Below are positions 24,066 to 32,595 of a DNA stretch of 64,000 bases, in pieces. The position numbers were made by a program, and so were the translations under genes. The stretch covers positions 1 through 64,000 of the forward strand of contig NZ_BMYQ01000010.1 of the NCBI RefSeq assembly GCF_014652355.1, written 5' to 3'. The notes beneath the pieces were generated by a model. That model was not told the DNA's origin. It made no database searches and saw nothing but the letters and a program-made list of their open reading frames with translations. The DNA comes from Gemmobacter lanyuensis. GTDB lineage: Bacteria; Pseudomonadota; Alphaproteobacteria; Rhodobacterales; Rhodobacteraceae. How positions within the stretch are numbered: the first letter of the stretch is position 1; every line of letters begins with the position of its first letter.

Positions 24066-25478
24066 TTAGGCCGAGATAACGAATTCGGTCATCATACCGG
24101 TGGCGAGATGCGGCATGTGGTGACAATGAAGCATCCAGCGCGCTGCCTCGCCTGCATCCAGCGCGATACTGACCATGCTCATGGGTGGGATGTGAACGGT
24201 ATCGCGGATGGCGCCGCTGACCTTGCGCCCATTCAGGGCAACAACCTGGAAATGATGTCCGTGCAGATGCATCGGATGGGCCATCATTGACATGTTGTGA
24301 AAGGTCAGCACGACCCGTTCGCCGACGCGCGCCTCGACAGGACGATGGCGGCCCCAGCCCTGACCGTCGATCGTCCAGCGATAGGGCATCATCGAACCGC
24401 CGAGCATGAGGTTGTCGATCCGGTCGCTGTTGCGATCAGGCAGCGGCGAAACGGCGCTGAACTTCGCCTCTTGCGACAGGTCTGCCGAGAAAGCGGGATG
24501 GGGATCAACCGCCGTATTCGCAAGACGATCCACCCTTGCACCCGGCGTGGCCAGGATGAGCCCCGTGCGTTCGACCGCACCTTCGCGCAGGGCGAGGATC
24601 GGAAAGGCGCCACCTTCGGGCGGCAGGTCGAGTTCGAGGTCAAGCCGTTGGCCCATCGCAAGACCGAAGCGCATGCCGCTGACCGGCCGGATCGGATTCC
24701 CGTCTGTCGCCACGGCGCGCGCTGACAGCGCCCCGGTATCAAGCCAGAAGACGGTCGCAGCAGCGCCGTTGATGACCCGCAGCAGAACGCGCCCGCCCTT
24801 TTCGACGCGCACCACCTCGGGGTCATCCAGTGTTCGGTCATTGGCCAGATAGGCGTCAAAAGCGAAATCGTTCAGGTCCATCATCCCCGTTGGGGCCATA
24901 TCATGCCCCGACATGTCATGGCCCATGCCTTCCATTGCCGCCCCGCCGGTCATGTCGGCCAGAACCTCTGCGGCGGGACGGAAACTGAGGTCGTGCAGCA
25001 TGAGCGTCACCTCTTGCCGGTCGGCCGTGAGGTCCTCGGTCCGCCGCACGATCAACGGCGCAGCAAGAAGCTCCATCTCTTGCGCGGGGATATGCGCGTG
25101 CATCCAGTGTGTGCCGGGCGTGGCGGCAAAATCATAGGTCCGCCGTTCGCCAACTTGCATGACGGGCCGCGGAGAGTCCGGCACCCCGTCTTGCAGGTTC
25201 GGGGGGATCTGCCCGTGCCAATGCAGGATGGTTTCCGTCTCGAGGCCGTTTTCAAGCTCGACGTAGAAGCGTTCGTCAGGATTGAGAAACAAGCCGCTCC
25301 GCCCGTTTTCGTCGAGAATGCCTTTCACGGTGATAGCCCGGCCCGCGATGTCGAGTGTCCGCGTCGTCGCCCGCAGGCGCAGGGCGGGCTGGGCTGCAAG
25401 CGACCGATGGGGAAGAAGGAGGGCTGCAGCTGATACTGCGCTGGCGCCAAGAAAACCGCGCCTGGATAGAAGTGCCAT
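24066..25478 (-). CDS. Periplasmic multicopper oxidase (CopA/CueO-like), 470 aa
   Basis: A twin-arginine signal (SRRGFLGASAVSAAALLLP) precedes three cupredoxin domains. All four copper motifs are seen: ILHWHGQ, THWMHAHI, HPMHLHGHHF and MLHCHHMPHLATGM, giving T1, T2 and T3 sites. A methionine/histidine-rich insert (GMGHDMSGHDMAPTGM, about residues 185-200) resembles the Cu(I)-binding loops of CueO and CopA. The enzyme would oxidise Cu(I) to less toxic Cu(II) in the periplasm after Tat export. It shares an operon with a CopZ-like chaperone under a CueR-type promoter, which supports copper tolerance over laccase metabolism. Confidence 0.93.
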   Translation of the reverse strand: MALLSRRGFLGASAVSAAALLLPHRSLAAQPALRLRATTRTLDIAGRAITVKGILDENGRSGLFLNPDERFYVELENGLETETILHWHGQIPPNLQDGVPDSPRPVMQVGERRTYDFAATPGTHWMHAHIPAQEMELLAAPLIVRRTEDLTADRQEVTLMLHDLSFRPAAEVLADMTGGAAMEGMGHDMSGHDMAPTGMMDLNDFAFDAYLANDRTLDDPEVVRVEKGGRVLLRVINGAAATVFWLDTGALSARAVATDGNPIRPVSGMRFGLAMGQRLDLELDLPPEGGAFPILALREGAVERTGLILATPGARVDRLANTAVDPHPAFSADLSQEAKFSAVSPLPDRNSDRIDNLMLGGSMMPYRWTIDGQGWGRHRPVEARVGERVVLTFHNMSMMAHPMHLHGHHFQVVALNGRKVSGAIRDTVHIPPMSMVSIALDAGEAARWMLHCHHMPHLATGMMTEFVISA

Positions 25479-25534
25479 GGGATTGCTCCGAAAAGATGCG
25501 CTGGCGCACCTTGTGAACCTGAAGGGCGAAGGGA

Positions 25535-25942
25535 TCAGGCCAGATATTTCGGAGGTCTTTCATCCGGCGCGGTTGGCCGCGAGGGGGAAAGATGGGCCGC
25601 GGTGTCGGGAACCGCAAGCCGGGGTTCGGATACGTCGGTCACGACCAGGGGCGGCAACAGCGCCAAAAGGGCAGTGCAGCCATGTTTGCAAGGTCCGGGC
25701 ATCGCATCATGGCCGTGATGTGCGATACGAACGCTGGTGTTGGTATCCGCCGCCGCGCCTTGGCGTTCGTGAGACGCCTGTACAAGGTGCGGGACCGGCG
25801 CGGAGGAACAAGCTGCCCTCGCATCAAGGCGCAGGCCAAGGCCAAGCGTCATCACCACGATGACAACGAGGCCGAAGACGAGACGTGCGATGATGTCGAA
25901 CATCTGCCTGGCGCTTTCCTTTCGCACGAACCCGAAGATCAC
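25535..25942 (-). CDS. Small membrane-anchored protein of the copper operon, 135 aa
   Basis: The start ATG at 25942 overlaps the stop of the copZ-like gene (ATGA), suggesting coupling. An internal ATG at 25903 is the alternative. One transmembrane helix (IIARLVFGLVVIVVMTLGLGL) is followed by a periplasmic region rich in His and Cys (VRIAHHGHDAMPGPCKHGC) and a proline-rich tail. I do not recognise a named family. The His/Cys cluster and operon position suggest a metal-binding accessory protein, by inference only. Confidence 0.7.
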   Translation of the reverse strand: MIFGFVRKESARQMFDIIARLVFGLVVIVVMTLGLGLRLDARAACSSAPVPHLVQASHERQGAAADTNTSVRIAHHGHDAMPGPCKHGCTALLALLPPLVVTDVSEPRLAVPDTAAHLSPSRPTAPDERPPKYLA

Positions 25943-26130
25943 GCCGGAGAGAAACCGGCCTCGGCCAATGCCTTGCGCAACGCTGCTTCGGCAGCCACGG
26001 ATTCAACTGTGACGAAACCTGCGTTCAAGTCCGCCTCAACCTTGGCAGCGCCATCGACCTCACGAATCGCGGCGACGACACCACGGGCGCAGCCGCCGCA
26101 CGTCATATTAGGGATATGGAACGCGATCAT
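25939..26130 (-). CDS. CopZ-like heavy-metal-associated (HMA) protein, 63 aa
   Basis: Start at ATG 26130, with GGAGAT upstream. The longer frame to 26202 enters the promoter. The product is a single ferredoxin-like HMA domain with MTCGGCARGV, the CxxC copper site, in place near residue 10. Such proteins carry Cu(I) in the cytoplasm to exporters or regulators. It is the first gene of the copper operon. No copper ATPase is encoded next to it in this window. Confidence 0.88.
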   Translation of the reverse strand: MIAFHIPNMTCGGCARGVVAAIREVDGAAKVEADLNAGFVTVESVAAEAALRKALAEAGFSPA

Positions 26131-26171
26131 GGTTATCTCCAATTTCCGGCGCATCTGCTGCGCTATTCCCG

Positions 26172-26202
26172 AACATGGGGTTTCCACCTGCTGGAAGGTC
26201 AA
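26172..26202 (-). promoter_or_regulatory. CueR/MerR-type copper-responsive promoter
   Basis: On the minus strand TTGACC (26197-26202) and CATGTT (26172-26177) are separated by 19 bases instead of 17. The spacer holds CTTCCAGCAGGTGGAAA, an imperfect dyad like known CueR boxes. Over-long spacers twisted into shape by a MerR-family activator are characteristic of this class. It lies 42 bases upstream of the copZ-like gene. The regulator gene is not in this window. Confidence 0.7.
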
Positions 26203-26432
26203 GGGCCGCGGAACAACGCTTCGTGATCGATAACTTTCCCCAAGTCAGGAGGAGTGAGGCGGATTCGTGGGCGAAAAGCATTGACGCAAATCATGTGTGG
26301 CGACAGCCGCCGCCGAAGAGGTCGAAATGACGCAGGACAGTCGCCGCAATTAATCAGGTCGGCGCCCCGTCGTTTCGGGAACAGCGATGCAGATCGCGGT
26401 CGTCGCAGCAGGCTTACCACCTTGAAACGGAT

Positions 26433-26457
26433 GGGCGCCATCAGGGCGCCCTTTCTT
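26433..26457 (+). terminator. Rho-independent terminator without an assigned gene
   Basis: GGGCGCC (26433-26439), loop ATCAG, GGCGCCC (26445-26451), then TTTCTTT. This is a clean plus-strand terminator, yet no plus-strand protein gene ends here. The 26203-26603 interval otherwise has no supported ORF. It may end a small RNA (see findings). Confidence 0.6.
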
Positions 26458-26603
26458 TGTCTGGCACCGATGGCGCGACGGGGCCGAAACGCGTCTTCAT
26501 GACCGGCCGGGATAAGCACCCGGGCCGGTCAGCGGTGCGGGGCGGGCCATCTCCCAGCCGCGATTTCCGTTGAAGTGGCTGGCACCGTTGCAACCGCCAC
26601 TAT

Positions 26604-27605
26604 TCACCAAAGCTGGTGAACATGGGGCGCGATCCGCGCCTGATAAAGTCGGCGCAACTCGGCCATGACTTCGGGCGGCAGGGGGGCCAGATCGGCGGCT
26701 TGCGCGTTTGCCGTGGCCTGCGCTGCCGTCTTCGCCCCCGGAATGACAACGCTGACCGCCTCTTCCATCAGGATCCAGCGCAGCGCGAATTGCGCCATCG
26801 GCAGGCCCTGCGGAACCAGCGCCCGGATCTCATCGACAACCGCCAGCGCAAGGTCGTAGGGCACGCCCGCAAAGGTTTCCCCCTTGTCGAAAGCCTCGCC
26901 GTTGCGGTTGAAGGCGCGGTGGTCATCCGGGGCAAAGGCGGTGGCCGCGGTCATCTTGCCGGTCAGCAGCCCCGAGGCCAGCGGCACCCGCACGATCACC
27001 GCAATATCCCTGGCCTTTGCTTCGCGGAAGAACAGCCCTGCGGGACGCTGCCGGAAGATATTGTAGATGATCTGCACCGAAACGACACCGGGGTATTCGA
27101 TCGCCTTCAGCGCCTCTTCGACCTTTTCGACCGAAACACCATAATGCCGGATCTTGCCCGCCTGTACGAGCGCCTCCATCGCCTCGAAAACCTCGGGGCG
27201 GTAATAGACATCGGTCGGCGGGCAATGCAGCTGCACCAGATCGAGGCAATCGGTTTCCAGATTGCGGAGCGAACGGTCCACGAAGACCGTCAGGTTTTCT
27301 GCATTATAGCCCTCGGCCACATGCGGCGACAGCCGCCGCCCGGCCTTGGTCGCCACGAAGGGGCGCGGGCCACCACGGGTCTTCAAGACTTCGGCGATGA
27401 TCCGTTCGGACCGCCCATCCCCATAGACATCTGCGGTGTCGATGAAATCGGTCCCCGCATCCAGCGCCGCATGAAGGGCGGCGCGGGCATCGCCTTCGGA
27501 TACCTCGCCCCAAGACCCACCAATGGCCCAAGCGCCAAAACCGATTTCCGAAACGCTGCGCCCGGTGTGACCAAATTTGCGATGCTTCATCTCTCGACAC
27601 TCCAT
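26604..27605 (-). CDS. Aldo/keto reductase, 333 aa
   Basis: Start at ATG 27605, with AAGGGG seven bases upstream. ATG 27590 (MKHRKFGHTG) is possible. The AKR barrel has GFGAWAIGG, the catalytic set DTADVYGDGRSE (Asp, Tyr), lysine in FVATKAGR and histidine in DLVQLHCPP, then the NADPH-binding VVIPGAKT. It resembles the YdjG/IolS-like branch acting on sugars or carbonyls. The LysR gene is divergent across a 97-base region carrying a palindrome, the usual arrangement for a regulator and its target. Confidence 0.9.
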   Translation of the reverse strand: MECREMKHRKFGHTGRSVSEIGFGAWAIGGSWGEVSEGDARAALHAALDAGTDFIDTADVYGDGRSERIIAEVLKTRGGPRPFVATKAGRRLSPHVAEGYNAENLTVFVDRSLRNLETDCLDLVQLHCPPTDVYYRPEVFEAMEALVQAGKIRHYGVSVEKVEEALKAIEYPGVVSVQIIYNIFRQRPAGLFFREAKARDIAVIVRVPLASGLLTGKMTAATAFAPDDHRAFNRNGEAFDKGETFAGVPYDLALAVVDEIRALVPQGLPMAQFALRWILMEEAVSVVIPGAKTAAQATANAQAADLAPLPPEVMAELRRLYQARIAPHVHQLW

Positions 27606-27667
27606 CAGGTATCCCCTTGCCGAAACTGATAGCGGTTGCCGGGGCGGAAGGGGCATGGTTTATGATG

Positions 27668-27682
27668 AGATTGAATCAATCT
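27668..27682. promoter_or_regulatory. LysR-type operator between the reductase and regulator genes
   Basis: AGATTGAATCAATCT is a perfect 15-bp palindrome (7-bp arms, central A) located 20 bases upstream of the LysR gene and about 60 bases upstream of the aldo/keto reductase gene. The size and position fit a LysR-type regulatory binding site controlling both genes. Confidence 0.65.
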
Positions 27683-27702
27683 TGATGTGAACCAAGTTCA
27701 TA

Positions 27703-28608
27703 ATGGATCGTGCCGACCTTGCCGACCTGCGACTGTTTCTGGCCATCGTGCGGCGGCGCAGCTTCACCGCCGCCGCCATCGAATTCGGCCTGACCCCCTC
27801 GGCCGCAAGCCATGCTGTCCGGCGGCTGGAAGGGCGGTTGGGCATCAAGCTGCTGAACCGCACCAACCGGGCCATCACACCGACCGATCTGGGCCGCGAT
27901 CTGGCCGACAGGCTGGCGCAGGGGTTCGATGCCATTGATGCTGCGGTGCAGGCGCTCGATACCCCCGGGGCGGCAAGCTTTGGCACCCTCCGCATCAACG
28001 CTTTCGCCGATGCGGCCCATCTGCTGCTGGCCCCTGCCCTGCCCGATTTTGCGCGGATCTGCCCGCAGGTGAAGCTGACCCTTGTGGTCGAGGATCGCCC
28101 CATCGACATCGTGGCCGAGGGGTATGATGCAGGGATCCGCTATGGCCATCTTGTACCCGAAGATATGGTGGCCGTTGCACTGACCGGGCCGCAACGCTGG
28201 GTCGTGGTGGCTGCACCGAGCTATCTTGCAGCGCGGGGCATGCCGCGCACCCCCGCCGATTTGCGCGATCACACCTGCCTGCAACTGCTGCTTGGCGATA
28301 ACTCCAGCTTTCGCTGGGAGCTTGGGGAAGGCGCCGATCAAAAAGCATGGCGCGTGCCCGGCCTGATCACCATCAACGATACGGCCACCACCATCACGGC
28401 AGCAAAGGCCGGGCTGGGGTTGGCCTATGTCCTTGAGGCACGCGTCGCCACCGAACTGGCAGACGGCAGCCTGCAACGGGTGCTGGAGGCTTATGCAGCC
28501 CCCGGCGATCCGTTCCACATTTACTATGGCAGCCGCCGCCACACTCACCCCGGCCTGCGCGCGCTTATCAACCTGATCCGATCCCGGAACGGTTTGACGC
28601 GCCTTTGA
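27703..28608 (+). CDS. LysR-family transcriptional regulator, 301 aa
   Basis: An N-terminal winged helix (LRLFLAIVRRRSFTAAAIEF, then TPSAASHAVRRLEGRLGIKL) is followed by a periplasmic-binding-like effector domain (about 90-295). Length and order are standard. The gene is divergent from the aldo/keto reductase and should control it, probably in response to a carbonyl or sugar-derived effector. The sugar operon downstream in the same direction is separated by 330 bases and could also be a target, but no matching palindrome was seen there. Confidence 0.93.
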   Translation: MDRADLADLRLFLAIVRRRSFTAAAIEFGLTPSAASHAVRRLEGRLGIKLLNRTNRAITPTDLGRDLADRLAQGFDAIDAAVQALDTPGAASFGTLRINAFADAAHLLLAPALPDFARICPQVKLTLVVEDRPIDIVAEGYDAGIRYGHLVPEDMVAVALTGPQRWVVVAAPSYLAARGMPRTPADLRDHTCLQLLLGDNSSFRWELGEGADQKAWRVPGLITINDTATTITAAKAGLGLAYVLEARVATELADGSLQRVLEAYAAPGDPFHIYYGSRRHTHPGLRALINLIRSRNGLTRL

Positions 28609-28938
28609 CAGTCCATCTTGCACCCGTTGCGCCGGAACAGGGTGCTGCCGGCGCTGCGAGATGTGGCGCCCGTCATGCAGATGCACGGCGCACAACAGCG
28701 CAACCCCGCGCCAACAGCGGCTGACCCAAGGTTGATTCCCAGCCATCGGAGGCCGGCCTGAACGATTGGGCTGCCGCGAATCAAATTTATAATAGTGATT
28801 GAAAATAATGACTTGACGATAGCCATGCGTCCAGAAAATCAAAATTCATAACATCGTTGACAAAGTTCAAATCCCAACTAACTTACATTTGTCGATCAAT
28901 TCCTGAATATTGATAGATGCCTGTGGGAGGGAGCGAGA
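28609..28938. other. Intergenic region upstream of the sugar ABC operon
   Basis: About 330 bases with an AT-rich second half (28780-28900) that probably contains the operon promoter and the SorC-type regulator's binding site. I could not pick a single -35/-10 pair or palindrome with confidence. No gene is supported on either strand. Confidence 0.4.
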
Positions 28939-30417
28939 ATGTCGGCACTGCTGGAGGTCACGGATCTCGTCAAAAGCTTTTCAGGCGTGCCGGCTCTGCG
29001 GGACGGCCGGTTCCGCTTGGAACCGGGATCGGTCCATGCGCTTTGCGGCGGGAACGGTGCCGGGAAATCGACCTTCCTCAAGATTGTCATGGGCATCCAA
29101 CCGCGCGACGGCGGCATGATCCGCAGACGGGGCCAGGAGGTCAGCTTTGCCAGCCCGGCCGAGGCACTTCAGAACGGCATTGCCATCGTCGAACAGGAAC
29201 TCTCGCCCGTTCCGGCCATGTCGGTGGCCGAGAATATCTATCTGGGCCGCGAACCCGTGGGGCGCTTTGGCCGCATTGATTTCGCCACGCTGAACCGCCA
29301 GACGCAGAACTTGCTGGATGGCTTCGGCTTTGCAATCCGGGCCACCGATCTGATGATGGACCTGACCGTCGCGCAGACCCAGTTGGTCGAGATCGCCAAG
29401 GCGCTGAGCTATGACGCCGAGGTCATCATTCTGGATGAACCCACCTCGGCCCTGGGCGAGGCCGAGGCCGAACACCTCTTTGCCGCCATCGCCACCCTGA
29501 AGGCGCGCGGCAAGGGCGTGATCTATGTCAGCCACCGCCTGTCCGAGATCTTTTCCATCGCAGACAGCTATACCGTGTTCCGCGACGGTCGCTTCGTCCA
29601 GACCGGCGCCATGGCCGACGTCACCAAGGATCAGCTGATCCAGCTCATCGTCGGCCGCCCCCTGACCGAGGAATTCATCAAGGAAAACACCCCAGGAACG
29701 GAAATCGTGCTTGAGGTGCGCGGCCTGTCTGCGGCGCGCGGAGTGCGGGATGTGTCTTTCACGGCACGACGCGGCGAAATCCTGGGCCTTTACGGCCTGA
29801 TGGGCGCGGGCCGGACCGAGATTTTTGATCGCCTCTTTGGCCTTTCAGATGTGACCGGGGGCGAAATTTTTGTGGAAGGCGCCCCCGTCGCGCTCCGCAG
29901 CCCGGCCGAGGCGATTGCCGCAGGCATCGCCTATGTGACGGAAGACCGCAAAGGCTCGGGCCTCGTGCTGTCAGGCAGCGTGCGCGACAACCTGTGTCTG
30001 GCCACGCTGGGGGCATTGTCCCGGGCGGGCGTGATGAATGGCACCGCGGAAGGGGGCGCCGCCGCGCGCATGATTGAGGCACTGAAGATCAAGACGGCAG
30101 GCGACGCACTGGGTGTGGCCCAGCTCTCGGGCGGCAATCAGCAGAAGGTCGTCTTGGGCAAATGGTTTCTGACCGCGCCACGCATTCTTCTGCTGGATGA
30201 GCCGACGCGCGGGGTCGATGTGGGCGCCAAGCGGGAAATCTACCGCGTGATGTCGGACTTCGCGCGGGGCGGAGGGACGGTGCTGATGGTGTCATCGGAA
30301 ACCGATGAAATGCTGGGCATGGCGGATCGGGTCATCGTGCTGAAGAACGGCCGGCTGGCCGGCGAACTGGGCCGGGACGCGCTCTCGGCGGAAGGATTGC
30401 TGCATCTGGCCGCATGA
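28939..30417 (+). CDS. Sugar ABC transporter ATP-binding protein (RbsA/XylG type), 492 aa
   Basis: Two fused ABC domains: the first has GGNGAGKSTF and LDEPTSALGEAE. The second has an altered P-loop region (LYGLMGAGRTEIF), QLSGGNQQKVVLGKW and LLLDEPTRGVDVG. This two-headed design is specific to CUT2 transporters of ribose-, xylose- or polyol-type sugars. The start has GGGAGG upstream. It is followed 21-27 bases later by the permease and then the binding protein, so the uptake system is complete. Confidence 0.95.
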   Translation: MSALLEVTDLVKSFSGVPALRDGRFRLEPGSVHALCGGNGAGKSTFLKIVMGIQPRDGGMIRRRGQEVSFASPAEALQNGIAIVEQELSPVPAMSVAENIYLGREPVGRFGRIDFATLNRQTQNLLDGFGFAIRATDLMMDLTVAQTQLVEIAKALSYDAEVIILDEPTSALGEAEAEHLFAAIATLKARGKGVIYVSHRLSEIFSIADSYTVFRDGRFVQTGAMADVTKDQLIQLIVGRPLTEEFIKENTPGTEIVLEVRGLSAARGVRDVSFTARRGEILGLYGLMGAGRTEIFDRLFGLSDVTGGEIFVEGAPVALRSPAEAIAAGIAYVTEDRKGSGLVLSGSVRDNLCLATLGALSRAGVMNGTAEGGAAARMIEALKIKTAGDALGVAQLSGGNQQKVVLGKWFLTAPRILLLDEPTRGVDVGAKREIYRVMSDFARGGGTVLMVSSETDEMLGMADRVIVLKNGRLAGELGRDALSAEGLLHLAA

Positions 30418-30444
30418 CGCCAGAGGCAGGGGGAGGATATGGAT

Positions 30445-31440
30445 ATGGAACTGAAGGCTAAGACACCGGCGGGCGGCAGCCTGTCGGGCGGGCAGATCGT
30501 GCAAAGATACGGCATCGTCATCGCACTTCTGCTGGCCTGCCTGACGCTGACCCTGATCAGCGACAACTTTCTGACCACGCGCAACGTGCTGAACGTGCTG
30601 CGGCAGACCTCGATCAACGGGGTTCTGGCCATTGGCATGACCTTTGTCATCCTGACGCGGGGCATTGATCTGTCGGTGGGATCGGTCGTGGCGCTGAGCG
30701 GGGTGGTCGCGGCCTCATTCGCCACCACATCATCAGCGGGCTTCATTCCCGGCGCCCCCTGGCCTGCGGGCATCGCCATTCTGATCGGGCTTGCCGTGGG
30801 GATGGGCTGCGGTGCGGTGTCGGGCGTGATCGTGGCACGCTATCGGGTTCCGGCCTTTGTCGCCACCCTGGGCATGCTGTCGGCCGCGCGCGGGCTGACG
30901 CTGCTCTATTCCGGGGGCCGTCCGATCCCCGCGCTGAGCGAGACCTTCCGCTGGATCGGAACCGGCAGCATCCTGGGCATTCCCGTGCCGATCTTCCTGC
31001 TGCTGGGCACCTTCGCGCTGGCGCATTTCGTGCTGACCCAGACCCGCTTTGGCCGCCATGTCTATGCCGTGGGCGGCAACCCGCATGCAGCCAAGGTATC
31101 GGGGCTGCCCGTGAACCGGATCCGGTTCCTCGTCTATGTGATCTCGGGGGCGCTGGCGGGGCTTGCGGGGATGATCCTTGCCGCGCGGACTGGGTCGGCG
31201 CTGCCGCAGGCGGGCATAGCCTATGAACTGGATGCCATCGCCGCAGTGGTGATCGGCGGCACCAGCCTTGCAGGCGGTGTGGGGCGGGTTTCCGGCACGC
31301 TGATCGGGGCGCTGCTCATTGGCGTGATGAACAACGGGCTCGATCTGATGGGGGTCGAATCCTACTACCAGCAGGTGATCAAGGGCTTCCTGATCGTGGC
31401 GGCCGTGATGCTGGACCAATCCAAGAACAAGCAGGACTGA
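30445..31440 (+). CDS. Sugar ABC transporter permease (RbsC type), 331 aa
   Basis: The ATG at 30445 is favoured because GGGAGG is eight bases upstream. ATG 30439 is only two bases from it. The protein is very hydrophobic with about 8-10 transmembrane segments and the CUT2 signatures ILTRGIDLSVGSVVALSG and YAVGGNPHAAKVSGL. Two copies would form the membrane channel driven by the upstream ATPase. Confidence 0.94.
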   Translation: MELKAKTPAGGSLSGGQIVQRYGIVIALLLACLTLTLISDNFLTTRNVLNVLRQTSINGVLAIGMTFVILTRGIDLSVGSVVALSGVVAASFATTSSAGFIPGAPWPAGIAILIGLAVGMGCGAVSGVIVARYRVPAFVATLGMLSAARGLTLLYSGGRPIPALSETFRWIGTGSILGIPVPIFLLLGTFALAHFVLTQTRFGRHVYAVGGNPHAAKVSGLPVNRIRFLVYVISGALAGLAGMILAARTGSALPQAGIAYELDAIAAVVIGGTSLAGGVGRVSGTLIGALLIGVMNNGLDLMGVESYYQQVIKGFLIVAAVMLDQSKNKQD

Positions 31441-31514
31441 CGTCCCCGGCTTGCCGGCGCGGGCCTGTCGCCCGCTGCCAAAACCACGCGTGATCCATGG
31501 GAGGAAAGACGCAA

Positions 31515-32498
31515 ATGACCAAGACGATGTTGATGATGGCAACCGCCTTGACGATGGTGGCCGGCGTTGCGGGCGCACAGGACAAGCCCAAGATCGGGGC
31601 GGCTGTCTATGGCCTGAATGCAGAATTCATGCAGATCTGGGCCGAGGCCGCCGAAAACCACCCCGCCGTGAAACAGGGGCTGGTGGAACTGACCGTCTTT
31701 GACGGCCGCTATGACGCGCTGGTCCAGCAGGAACAGTTCGAAACGATGATCACCGAGGGCTACAAGGCCATCGTCTTCGTGCCGATCGACATTGAAGCGG
31801 GCGCCGCCGCCGTCGATGCCGCCGCTGCCGCGGGCATCCCGGTCTTCGGGTCGAACACCCGCGTGAACAGCGACAAGCTGACGGCCTATGTCGGGTCAGA
31901 TGATGTGCAGTCGGGCTATATGGAAGCCAAGCATGTGCTGGACAAGATCGGCTGCAAGGGGAATGTCGTCATCATCGAAGGGCCCATCGGCCAGTCGGCG
32001 CAGATCCAGCGTCTGGAAGGCAATATGAAGGCGCTGGCCGAATGCCCCGATGTGAAGGTGCTGGAACAGCAGACCGCGAACTGGAGCCGCGCCGAGGCCC
32101 AAACCCTGATGGAAAACTGGCTGACCGCCCATCCGGGCGAGATTCAGGGGATCATCGGCCAGAATGATGAAATGGCCCTTGGTGCCATCGAAGCGGTCAA
32201 GGCCGCGGGTCTAAAGCCCACCGACTTTGCCATTGCGGGCATCGACGGCGTGACCGACGCGCTGCTGGCGGTCAAGGCGGGCGACATGGCCTCGATCCTG
32301 CAGGACGGTCATGCCCAGGCACAGGGCGCGCTGGATCTGGCGATTGCCGCCGTCCTGCCCGACTATCAGCCGATGTCCGAAATCTGGACCCAATACCCGG
32401 ACATGCCCTGGGCCGACGGCAAGGCCAAGGAATACAACGTGCCGTGGACGCCGGTGACGGCTGAAAACGTGGATGCGCTGCTGGCCACCCGCCAGTAA
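31515..32498 (+). CDS. Sugar ABC transporter periplasmic binding protein, 327 aa
   Basis: Start at ATG 31515, with GGAGGAAAG upstream. A signal peptide (MTKTMLMMATALTMVAGVAGA) precedes a type I periplasmic-binding fold with VFVPIDIEAGAAAVDAAAAA, GQNDEMALGAIEAVKAAG and IAGIDGVTDAL. It is of the ribose/rhizopine/erythritol class by layout, and the ligand cannot be read from sequence. A strong GC hairpin follows the gene, as is common where the binding protein is made in excess. Confidence 0.94.
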   Translation: MTKTMLMMATALTMVAGVAGAQDKPKIGAAVYGLNAEFMQIWAEAAENHPAVKQGLVELTVFDGRYDALVQQEQFETMITEGYKAIVFVPIDIEAGAAAVDAAAAAGIPVFGSNTRVNSDKLTAYVGSDDVQSGYMEAKHVLDKIGCKGNVVIIEGPIGQSAQIQRLEGNMKALAECPDVKVLEQQTANWSRAEAQTLMENWLTAHPGEIQGIIGQNDEMALGAIEAVKAAGLKPTDFAIAGIDGVTDALLAVKAGDMASILQDGHAQAQGALDLAIAAVLPDYQPMSEIWTQYPDMPWADGKAKEYNVPWTPVTAENVDALLATRQ

Positions 32499-32514
32499 CC
32501 GCCACCAACGGCAA

Positions 32515-32559
32515 CCCCCGGGGCCGGGATCCTCCTCGCTCCCGTCCCGGCCCCGGGGG
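32515..32559 (+). terminator. Long GC hairpin after the binding-protein gene
   Basis: CCCCCGGGGCCGGGA (32515-32529) pairs perfectly over 15 bp with TCCCGGCCCCGGGGG (32545-32559), loop 15 bases, then CCTTCCCTT. It sits between the binding-protein gene and the SDR gene. It could attenuate transcription or protect the upstream mRNA, uncoupling transporter levels from the catabolic genes. Confidence 0.65.
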
Positions 32560-32595
32560 CCTTCCCTTGGGGCAGCAATTTAAAGGAACAGGAAC

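Noticed and set aside
27676-28842. 388-codon minus-strand ORF over the LysR gene
   Set aside because: It is a shadow of the LysR-type regulator, whose helix-turn-helix and effector domain are clear on the plus strand.
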